From Allolobophora icterica (taxonomy: Eukaryota; Annelida; Clitellata; Crassiclitellata; Lumbricidae), in NCBI GenBank assembly GCA_963556255.1, contig OY744607.1, positions 49,157,846 through 49,221,845 of the forward strand: a stretch of DNA of 64,000 nt. Direction: 5' to 3'. Shown one piece after another: positions 44,468 through 51,178 of the stretch. The position numbers and the translations under genes are program-made. The notes below the pieces were generated by a model. The model saw nothing but the letters and a program-made list of their open reading frames with translations, was not told the origin of the DNA and ran no database searches. Position 1 is the stretch's first letter. Every line of letters begins with the position of its first letter.

Positions 44468-44473
44468 TTTTTT
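44430..44473 (-). promoter_or_regulatory. Candidate -1 ribosomal frameshift signal
   Basis: On the minus strand, slippery heptamer A_AAA_AAC (44473-44467) is in the pX zero frame and is followed at once by the pX stop TAA (44466-44464). Twelve bases further lies a perfect 7-bp hairpin, GCAACTT (44454-44448) with AAGTTGC (44436-44430), 11-base loop. A CTCT (44460-44457), six bases after the heptamer, could pair with AGAG in that loop to make a weak pseudoknot. The -1 frame enters the protease ORF. Confidence 0.55.
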
Positions 44474-44970
44474 TGTCCGATGTAGAGACCCGATCCTTTA
44501 CACATTGGGCAACAACCACCACGAGTCTCACGCCCGAGATATAAACCAGTCCCGCGGACCTGGGCCTCGAGTTCGCGATTGTGACGCGCCGCCTCCGCCA
44601 GTGCAGCGTCGCTGGCCTGTTTGCTCTGCACAGCCTTTACTACCCCAGCGGTCCCACCAGCCACGGCACCCGCCGCGGATAACCCACCAAAAAGCAGCGG
44701 GAGGAGAGCCAGTAGTGGAAGAAATCCACCCATTTTAGTCATCTTTTTCAATTGCGTTTTGGTGAATCTCAGCTCCATGCCAACGCCTTCCGAAATCTTC
44801 TTCACGATTCGGGCGGCTTGAACTTTCGTAAGCGCGAGCTTATCGTCTCCACGAAGCTGGCCATGAGCGAGTCGGATCGTGGCACCAGTGCCGGCGCGCG
44901 CAGCTCTAGCTAATGTTTGCTTTTGCCCTTCGGTCAGTGAAAGGCCGAACGCAACGTATTCAGTTTTCAT
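44464..44970 (-). CDS. pX/pVI-like Polinton minor virion protein (168 aa)
   Basis: ATG at 44968-44970. N-terminal half is basic and mixed alpha; 'KMTKMGGFLPLLALLPLLFG' starts a hydrophobic, Gly/Ala-rich segment (residues about 80-110). A charged helix with 'AARHNRELEAQ' follows, and a Gly-rich tail repeats GTGLYLG / GSGLYIG around a CPMC pair. This layout is a hallmark of a protein found next to the protease in many Polintons and is compared with adenovirus membrane-lytic pVI. The 'LLFGG' sequence resembles an adenain cleavage site (LxGG). The 3' end overlaps the protease frame. Confidence 0.8.
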   Translation of the reverse strand: MKTEYVAFGLSLTEGQKQTLARAARAGTGATIRLAHGQLRGDDKLALTKVQAARIVKKISEGVGMELRFTKTQLKKMTKMGGFLPLLALLPLLFGGLSAAGAVAGGTAGVVKAVQSKQASDAALAEAARHNRELEAQVRGTGLYLGRETRGGCCPMCKGSGLYIGQKN

Positions 44971-45027
44971 TTTTGGAAAAAATATATCTAAAAGAGGGCC
45001 TTGTATCTAAATGTAAAAAACCGATTT

Positions 45028-46323
45028 CTAGTAGACGACGTTGAATTTGCTGCCATCCGATTCAAAATTCAGGAGTCGGTCGCTGATCAGGACGGCATAT
45101 GCTGTCGTATTATTTGGTACCCCTTCGTTAAAGTCCACCTTGATTTGTATGTCCTGTACAGAGGTTTTAAGTCGTTCAGATTGCCTCCGCACGTCCAGAA
45201 CGAAGATCGGAAACAAATCTACAAATTCGATTGGTGTCAGTTGGCATGACGATTCACGCGCGTCTATGCCGCAATATTCTTCCTTGAAGTCACGTAGGGC
45301 CTTGTAAGCGCGAGAGGTTGTCCTCTTGGTGAAGTCGAGATTCATGTCAACCACCGGGTAGCGATCGCTGTTGAGCATAGCGAAAATGTTGCGAACCTGC
45401 ACATGGTCAAACAGTGCCGGATTCTGGCCTTGATGTGCATTCTTTCCAGTCTGAAAAGCAACAAGAATCCAGCGTGGCTTTTCCGTGCCCGACTTAACGC
45501 TCAAACGCCAGGAAAAAGTCGTCGCTCGTGGCACCGCAATGTTGTCGCATTGCATGGCGCGGAATGCCACAGGTACCTTAACCTTTGCTTCAATCTGCTT
45601 CATAAGCATGCTTTTATACTCCAGAGCGGGTATTATATGCGGCATGAACCAGGAGAGTTTAGTCAGCGCGATCTGGCCATTGGTCGCTGCGGCTTCCTTG
45701 AAGATCGCGTCTGCATCTCCCTGCCGGCTCAGCAGTAAGGAGTGTTTAATCCCGTATACGACCTTGTGATAATCATCGCAAAAACCGAATAGATGTCTTA
45801 AGGGAACGATGAATGAAAATGTGCCAATAGGGACGGGTTTTCCAATGATCATCAGTCGACGGGCCTCAAAGCCGAGATTCAGAGCCGCCGCCGCCGCACT
45901 CGTGTCCTTCTGCCAACACATGTTTAAACCTTCGCCTTTGGAAAAATCATCGCCGTATACCAGCATGCCTTTCATCGTCGTGGCTTGCCCAGGTGACATA
46001 ACATTCTCTATCGCGGTATTGTTAGCCAGGTATCGAATTTGAGAAAACATGTACGGGATGGCGTTGTTGATGAATGACACCAACGTGTCTGCGATGTAAG
46101 CCGCGCCAGTTGTTGTAAGCCTGCCCTCCACAAGAAGGTAACTCTTAGAAGGCTGCGTGAAAATGTCTTGGTTCTGGATGTCTATCTGTATGGCCTGGCC
46201 GTTATTAATAGCCGCGGGATTTTGGGACTCATACTCGCGGTATTCAAACGATTCAATGCTATTATCATCGGGCACCGCCGAAGCGATGTCCAACATTTCA
46301 CTCGGCACGTCAAATGCCGCCAT
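45028..46323 (-). CDS. Polinton major capsid protein (hexon, double jelly roll)
   Basis: 431 residues with ATG at 46321-46323; length fits Polinton/adintovirus hexons. Recognisable family features: N-terminal 'NGQAIQIDIQNQDIF', 'FINNAIPYMFSQIRYLANN' near residue 90, 'IPLRHLFGFCDDY'-like segment near 180, and C-terminal 'FPIFVLDVRRQSERLK' with 'YAVLISDRLL'. Hexons trimerise into the icosahedral shell. TATAATA directly precedes the start. Preceded by a 111-bp gap to the X gene. Confidence 0.92.
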   Translation of the reverse strand: MAAFDVPSEMLDIASAVPDDNSIESFEYREYESQNPAAINNGQAIQIDIQNQDIFTQPSKSYLLVEGRLTTTGAAYIADTLVSFINNAIPYMFSQIRYLANNTAIENVMSPGQATTMKGMLVYGDDFSKGEGLNMCWQKDTSAAAAALNLGFEARRLMIIGKPVPIGTFSFIVPLRHLFGFCDDYHKVVYGIKHSLLLSRQGDADAIFKEAAATNGQIALTKLSWFMPHIIPALEYKSMLMKQIEAKVKVPVAFRAMQCDNIAVPRATTFSWRLSVKSGTEKPRWILVAFQTGKNAHQGQNPALFDHVQVRNIFAMLNSDRYPVVDMNLDFTKRTTSRAYKALRDFKEEYCGIDARESSCQLTPIEFVDLFPIFVLDVRRQSERLKTSVQDIQIKVDFNEGVPNNTTAYAVLISDRLLNFESDGSKFNVVY

Positions 46324-46434
46324 TATTATAGCTAAAAAAGTTCAAGCTTCAATTATTAATCATGTTGCAAATGAATTTCATATGTGGTGGGTTAAACATT
46401 TTTTTCCGTTTTGTGAATTAGTCGGAAATTTTTT
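46324..46434 (-). promoter_or_regulatory. AT-rich presumed promoter of hexon gene
   Basis: The longest gap within the minus-strand virion block (111 bp). On the minus strand it is strongly AT-rich and ends TTTTTTAGCTATAATA just before the ATG. Similar TATA-like strings precede pX (AGATATATTTTTTCC), the fibre (TGTATATAAAAA) and PolB (TAATATAAAATAATTTATAA). Confidence 0.4.
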
Positions 46435-46866
46435 TCATTTTGCAAGAAACAGACCCCTACCACCACGACTCGGCTTTATAGTCTTGAAACCAGATCCAGC
46501 AATGCGGCTGTTTATGTCAGCCATTGTCGGAACAACGGGTGGCGGACTCACAGCCAGTTGTTTCAAGTATTCGATGCTCTTGTCGCTGAGCGCCTTCTCC
46601 AAAGGTGCGGGAACCGCTATTGGTGCTTTTGCGCCGGCAACAGCGCGTCTCGCTTTCACGGCATCAACGATCTGCCTGACGGCAGACGCCGTTGTCGCCC
46701 CAGCTTTCACAACATTACCAACTACATCGGCAACGTTTGTTATTACACCTTTATTAGCCGAAATGAAGGATCCGGCACGCCCTAGCAAGCCCGCGATTTT
46801 GGGTATCCAGTCGAAAAGTCCACCACCCACGACACGACGCCGCTTTTTAATTCCAAGAACAAACAT
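46435..46866 (-). CDS. Polinton small basic virion protein (X, pX-like; 143 aa)
   Basis: ATG at 46864-46866 preferred; an upstream GTG at 46896 would overlap the penton stop. The protein starts with 'GIKKRRRVVGGGLFDWIPK', a basic stretch plus Gly-Gly site, then a long Ala/Val-rich helix region ('VVKAGATTASAVRQIVDAVK'). It ends basic and Gly-rich ('KPSRGGRGLFLAK'). Such a protein between penton and hexon genes is typical of adintovirus-like Polintons and is compared to adenovirus core or cement proteins; its precise role is inferred. Confidence 0.7.
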   Translation of the reverse strand: MFVLGIKKRRRVVGGGLFDWIPKIAGLLGRAGSFISANKGVITNVADVVGNVVKAGATTASAVRQIVDAVKARRAVAGAKAPIAVPAPLEKALSDKSIEYLKQLAVSPPPVVPTMADINSRIAGSGFKTIKPSRGGRGLFLAK

Positions 46867-46888
46867 GAGAATATTTAAGTGTGAAAAT

Positions 46889-47683
46889 CTACGCACTGCG
46901 GATGTGAAACCTTATAGTTACTGTCTCACCGCGGAGGTTTAATTGTTCACCATTCTGGTCGGTCAGCCACACACGAATGCCCTGTACGTTACCAGCCGGT
47001 GCAACTGGTAGGTACACCAGATTTTTCGGAGACTCGATTACCTTGTAGCCGGGCGACACATCCGGGAAAAAACTATAGATTACTGGCAGCTGGCTGCCAT
47101 TGCGATACGATCCAGAGATAATGTCACAATTTACCAGGATCGTGTCCACCCGGAGAATATCGACTGGATTTTCTCCCTCTTTATAACCAATACCAAGCCT
47201 CTGAGGGTTAAAACCGAGCGTTTGCCTGATAGTAGATTGCGCCATATTTACTATATATTGGGCATTCGTTATCTTTACGAAGGCGCGTAGGGTAGATGCG
47301 TTAGCTCCTATAGTAATAGGAGAATTAAAGCCGAGCTGAGGAACACCTGTCGGCGGCAGATTTTGCTTTTCTATCTGCCGGCTGATTTCATCATTAATCT
47401 GTGCGATCTCGTAGCTTCCGTCGGGCAAAATGATCGTCTTCCACGTCTGTCCATTGGTGGAGCTGTAGACGAACTTGTTATTTGTGCTGTCTATGTTCGG
47501 GATCGAGTTATAAGTTTCAAGATTGACCAAAGCAAGCTCAAAGCGTCTTTTTGGATCCAGGTACAGCGGTGGTGAGAAGGCCGTGGTCCACCCTGTAGTA
47601 TCTGAGGAAACAACTATACTAAAATTTTCCTTAGGCTGCAAAAGTTCTCGAATTTCTTCGAGTAGTTTCTCTGAGTGTTCCAT
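46889..47683 (-). CDS. Polinton penton (single jelly roll minor capsid protein)
   Basis: 264 residues, ATG at 47681-47683. N-terminal 'FSIVVSSDTTGWTTAF' and 'LDPKRRFELALVNLETYNS', central 'TLRAFVKITNAQYIVNM', 'QTLGFNPQRLGIGY', and C-terminal 'GIRVWLTDQNGEQLNLRGE' followed by a short beta strand match the Polinton penton, which forms pentamers at the capsid vertices. Located two genes upstream of hexon with 10 bases to the next gene. Confidence 0.9.
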   Translation of the reverse strand: MEHSEKLLEEIRELLQPKENFSIVVSSDTTGWTTAFSPPLYLDPKRRFELALVNLETYNSIPNIDSTNNKFVYSSTNGQTWKTIILPDGSYEIAQINDEISRQIEKQNLPPTGVPQLGFNSPITIGANASTLRAFVKITNAQYIVNMAQSTIRQTLGFNPQRLGIGYKEGENPVDILRVDTILVNCDIISGSYRNGSQLPVIYSFFPDVSPGYKVIESPKNLVYLPVAPAGNVQGIRVWLTDQNGEQLNLRGETVTIRFHIRSA

Positions 47684-47693
47684 CTTGTGTACT

Positions 47694-48797
47694 TTATTTT
47701 ATGAGCATGTTTCTATTCAATTCGAGTGCCAGCTCTTTGGAGATCGCACCGGAACGCAGTAACTCGTCAAGAATGGCGGAGATTTCGTTGCCGAGACCAG
47801 TATTTCCCGCGGCCTTAGAGGCCACCAAAAGCTGCAACCTCTCTACCAGAGCGTTTGGGTCGTTGTAGAACTGCACCGCGCCGCCTCGAATCAGCTGGAA
47901 CTTTTTGCTTTTCCGGCCATGAATGGGCAGACCAGACATCTGTACGAGCTTTTTAAAAGTTTCGATTGCCTGAGGCGAGTATTGCTTCGTCTTAACGAAG
48001 CGTTTCGTTAACAGGCTGAACAACGACTCATCGGCCGGAGATTCGAGAACGAGGTTGCCACCTTTAAACACTCTCAGTCTACCAGCAGACAGGGCGACGG
48101 GGTCAACGGAGAGCTCACCCAAGGCGTTACCTTGTAATTTAAGAGGAACGGCTGGGACATTGAAACCCTTTCCCTTTTTGATGAGGCTGTGGCCCGCTAG
48201 CAGTGTATGGATTCGCTTTTTATATTCCCTTAGGGCTTCGATATCTGCAGTCACCTCATCTACCTTTTCTTCGTCTCCTTGCTTATTGGCTTTCCTTTTC
48301 TCTTTGCCCAGGGTGTGGCGATTATAGTGATTTACCTCACCGATTATCTTTTCAGCACCTGCAATGTCGGCTAAATCGAGCTCGCTCGGAGGTTTAAACC
48401 CATGCCGTGTGATTGCCGCGACGTTGAGATATTTGTTTGGATCTACTAACAATGCGGGGGGAATTCGGGATGTTGGAAGCGCTGGAAGGGCTGGAGCAGC
48501 TGCTGTTCCTGCGGAATCACCGAACAAAGCTGCTATCGGGTTATAATTAGCAGACTCTGAAATCTGTGCTGGCAAATCCTGTAAAGCGCTGGTAACTTTC
48601 TGCAGCTCCTTAGACGTAGCCGCCTGTGATTCAGCCGTGGCTGTGGCGATTGGTTTGAAAAGCTTTGCCGCATCGTACTGAAGATTGGCTTCACCGAGCT
48701 TCTCATCCACGAAACGCTGTCTCAATCGATTTCTCCGAGCTAAATAGTCCTGAGTCAACGCGTCTCGCTCCTGTTTAGACGAAACTTTTGTCCACAT
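47694..48797 (-). CDS. Polinton conserved protein (367 aa), probable virion component
   Basis: ATG at 48795-48797. N-terminal 110 residues are helical and charged, then an Ala/Pro linker ('AAAPALPALPTSRIPPAL'). The middle has 'YNRHTLGKEKRKANKQGDEE' coiled helices. The C-terminus has 'GGNLVLESPADESLFSLLTK', 'IHGRKSKKFQLIRGG' and 'AGNTGLGNEISAILDELLR'. I recognise the C-terminal pattern as recurrent in Polintons, where it has no firmly assigned function. Its place between packaging ATPase and penton suggests a structural or scaffolding role. Confidence 0.75.
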   Translation of the reverse strand: MWTKVSSKQERDALTQDYLARRNRLRQRFVDEKLGEANLQYDAAKLFKPIATATAESQAATSKELQKVTSALQDLPAQISESANYNPIAALFGDSAGTAAAPALPALPTSRIPPALLVDPNKYLNVAAITRHGFKPPSELDLADIAGAEKIIGEVNHYNRHTLGKEKRKANKQGDEEKVDEVTADIEALREYKKRIHTLLAGHSLIKKGKGFNVPAVPLKLQGNALGELSVDPVALSAGRLRVFKGGNLVLESPADESLFSLLTKRFVKTKQYSPQAIETFKKLVQMSGLPIHGRKSKKFQLIRGGAVQFYNDPNALVERLQLLVASKAAGNTGLGNEISAILDELLRSGAISKELALELNRNMLIK

Positions 48798-48837
48798 CGT
48801 GGTTGTATGTCAGCTATATGTTGCCTATATTGTGTCT

Positions 48838-49524
48838 TTAAATACTTGCCTTGGGCTTATAGAAGCGATCGAACCCGCAACGATATTTTCCATCGTACAC
48901 TTTGGACGTCAAATCTATGACTGCGAATCCATATGGCTGGGCAGCACACTCGCTGAAGAACGTACGGAACTCATCGAAAGACATGTCACCCCCCACGAAC
49001 GTATCGTGAATGGCTCGCAAATTTTTGCTGTCTTGGTTGAAGAGGACGATAAGATTAGCATTGTCACGGATCGCTTGCTTCGGAATTCGAAAATAATTCT
49101 GCGTTAAGTAGAAGCAGTCCGCGCCACCGTGTCGACCCATAGTGAAATACCTTTCGATGGGCGACTGTTTTTCAAGCATAACGTCATCGAACACTAGAAG
49201 GCTTCTGGCATTCTTATTTAATGATTCAACTGGAACAATTTCATCTGAGCAAGAGTGAAAGGAAGCCACTTCCTTCCCGGCAACTTTTTCCAACTCTGTA
49301 ACCCAGTCCCGGAGGAACTGATATTTTTCCTGTCCCAGAGACTTTGAGTATAGATAGAGCCGGTCAAAACGTAGGTACCCCTTCTTCAGAAGGAGGTTGA
49401 GTAGTAGGTTTGTTTTTCCACATCCGCTAGGCCCGCAGATTATACACCGTATGCTGGATGGTAACAGCCAATGGTGGTGTTTTTTTCCATCGTCGGCTTC
49501 GAGATCGAAATTTGTTATTTCCAT
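48838..49524 (-). CDS. Packaging ATPase (FtsK/HerA, A32-like)
   Basis: 228 residues from ATG at 49522-49524; longer reading frames begin with non-ATG codons inside the divergent gene. Walker A 'GPSGCGKT' at residues 31-38, Walker B 'LLVFDD' at 109-114, and 'YFTMGRHGGADCFYLTQNYF' with a sensor-type Gln/Asn follow the Polinton/NCLDV A32 order. It would pump element DNA into the capsid. Starts 38 bp from the divergently transcribed PLA2 gene, so the two probably share a promoter region (49525-49562). Confidence 0.92.
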   Translation of the reverse strand: MEITNFDLEADDGKKHHHWLLPSSIRCIICGPSGCGKTNLLLNLLLKKGYLRFDRLYLYSKSLGQEKYQFLRDWVTELEKVAGKEVASFHSCSDEIVPVESLNKNARSLLVFDDVMLEKQSPIERYFTMGRHGGADCFYLTQNYFRIPKQAIRDNANLIVLFNQDSKNLRAIHDTFVGGDMSFDEFRTFFSECAAQPYGFAVIDLTSKVYDGKYRCGFDRFYKPKASI

Positions 49525-49562
49525 ATAGAGACAACGAGTTATGATTGTATTCAACGAAAACA
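49525..49562. promoter_or_regulatory. Shared divergent promoter region
   Basis: 38-bp gap between the ATPase ATG (minus) and the zinc-ribbon/PLA2 ATG (plus). Too short for two independent promoters, so overlapping control is inferred; no motif is certain. Confidence 0.35.
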
Positions 49563-50111
49563 ATGTATTGCCTACGATGTAAGAAACATACTGAGACTTC
49601 AAATGAAACAATTGTCGAGTTACGAAACGGTCGGCCAGCCAAGAAGGGAACCTGTGCCGTCTGCGGTGCAAAGAAGAGCCAAATTTTGCCTTCTAAAGTG
49701 CGAAAGACTGGAGGTTCTCTACTGAATAGGGCCCTCAACGCTCTTCCTCTGCCTGAGATGCATATGAGTCTTCCATCCGGTATGTCTTCGGAAGATAATC
49801 CGGGAGGTTCTTTTCAGAACACGGGAAAGTACTCTTACTGTGGACCATTCACAAAACTCGACAAACGGCTGTCACAGCAATATCACGGTGTTAATCAGCT
49901 CGACCGTGCGTGCCTCCACCATGATGTGGCTTACGCAGTTCATAAAGATACCCCAGGGCGTAACCACGCAGATGACATCCTCGCTGCAGCCGCGTCGAAG
50001 ATCGCACTCACCGATGAAACTCCAGATTATGAGAAGAAGGATGCCCGGCTCGTATCGGCCATTATGTCAGCAAAGTCGAGGCTAGGGATGGGTGTTGGAC
50101 GGCGGCGCTAA
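49563..50111 (+). CDS. Zinc ribbon plus phospholipase A2-like protein
   Basis: 183 residues from ATG at 49563. N-terminal zinc ribbon with CLRC (Cys3/Cys6) and CAVC (Cys31/Cys34), a short module common in Polintons and large DNA viruses. Residues 92-140 form a PLA2-like domain of the parvovirus VP1u type: 'YCGPFTKLD' calcium loop, 'DRACLHHDVAY' with catalytic His120-Asp121 and Tyr124, and a downstream 'HADD'. The family cuts phospholipids at sn-2 and in parvoviruses opens endosomal membranes; here membrane breaching by the particle is inferred. Ends in a basic tail. Its stop overlaps the upstream ATG of the integrase ORF (TAATG). Confidence 0.9.
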   Translation: MYCLRCKKHTETSNETIVELRNGRPAKKGTCAVCGAKKSQILPSKVRKTGGSLLNRALNALPLPEMHMSLPSGMSSEDNPGGSFQNTGKYSYCGPFTKLDKRLSQQYHGVNQLDRACLHHDVAYAVHKDTPGRNHADDILAAAASKIALTDETPDYEKKDARLVSAIMSAKSRLGMGVGRRR

Positions 50112-50164
50112 TGAAAATCATTTGTGTATGTGTTTACCTGTTTGTAATATATAGTATTACTGAA

Positions 50165-51178
50165 ATGTCTAAGCACCTTTCAGCCGTCTATTACAGCCCT
50201 AGAGGTTACTGGCGAGGTAAGGCTGCGGTGAAGAAATTAGCCTCAGCCGCCAAAGTTTCCGAGGCGGAGGCTCGTGATTGGCTGAAGAAACAAGCTGTGT
50301 GGCAGATTTATCTTCCCGTTCCACGCCGCATACCGCGTCCAAAGTTCGATGAAAATCGACCAAACGCCGTACACCAAGCCGATCTCTTGTTTTTACCTCA
50401 CGATAAAGTAGGTCGAAAGACTTATAAATACGCTCTCACTGTTGTTGATGTTGCCTCACGATACAAAGAAGCTGAACCGTTGATAAACAAAAGTGCGACC
50501 GAAGTCGCCGCCGCTTTAAGCCGGATCTATAAGAGGGGTCCATTGACTTGGCCTCGACTTCTTCAGGTCGACCCTGGCCGCGAATTTATGGGTGATTTTA
50601 CACCATTGCTGGTGAAGCACGACGTTCTTGTAAGACGCGGACAGGCCGCAAATCATCGCCAACAGGGCATCGTTGAACGCTTTAACCGTACTCTAGCTGA
50701 GCGACTCTTCGGTGCTCAATACGCTCAGGAATTGCTCCTGGATGCAAGGGGGTCATCCGAACGGTCAGTGGAATGGGTTCGACGATTGCCCGAAGTTGTA
50801 GCTGCACTAAACGATGAGCCGACGCGCTTGCTCGACATGAAGCCGGTTGAAGCGATGAAAGCTGCTAAAGTGACACAGAAGCCCTCTCATTCACAAATGA
50901 AAACTCGTTTGTGGGGCTTGGATGAGCCTGTTCTCGGGCACGACGTTCTCGTCCGATATTTGTACGCTCCCGGCGAGCTCGAAGGTGGAAGCAAACGTGC
51001 CACCGATCCTAACTGGTCGCTCACCATCCACGCTATTTTGGATGTTGTTCGGCAGGCTGACCAACCGGCTTTATACCATCTAGTTGATGGGCCAGGCCGC
51101 GGTTTTGTGCGTGAGGAGCTGCTTCTGGTGCCTATGGGCACTGAGTTACCCCCCGATAGAATACTCAACCGTCGTTGA
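50165..51178 (+). CDS. Retroviral-type DDE integrase
   Basis: 338 residues from ATG 50165; an earlier ATG at 50111, overlapping the PLA2 stop, adds 18 hydrophobic residues that look non-family. An N-terminal segment (about residues 1-60) resembles the helical/HHCC-type region without clear zinc ligands. The catalytic core has Asp73 ('VHQADLLFL'), Asp136 ('LQVDPGREF') and Glu171 ('GIVERFNRT'), with 34 residues between the last two. The C-terminus has 'VLVRYLYAPGELEGG' and 'FVREELLLVP', a small beta barrel as in Polinton integrases. It inserts the element with AG ends. Its last 14 bases overlap the PolB 3' end tail-to-tail. Confidence 0.95.
   Translation: MSKHLSAVYYSPRGYWRGKAAVKKLASAAKVSEAEARDWLKKQAVWQIYLPVPRRIPRPKFDENRPNAVHQADLLFLPHDKVGRKTYKYALTVVDVASRYKEAEPLINKSATEVAAALSRIYKRGPLTWPRLLQVDPGREFMGDFTPLLVKHDVLVRRGQAANHRQQGIVERFNRTLAERLFGAQYAQELLLDARGSSERSVEWVRRLPEVVAALNDEPTRLLDMKPVEAMKAAKVTQKPSHSQMKTRLWGLDEPVLGHDVLVRYLYAPGELEGGSKRATDPNWSLTIHAILDVVRQADQPALYHLVDGPGRGFVREELLLVPMGTELPPDRILNRR

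Noticed and set aside
40823..48546. Plus-strand ORFs of 60-260 residues opposite the Polinton virion genes
   Set aside because: They are antisense shadows of the real minus-strand genes: low-complexity composition and no domains, whereas the opposite frames carry recognisable motifs.
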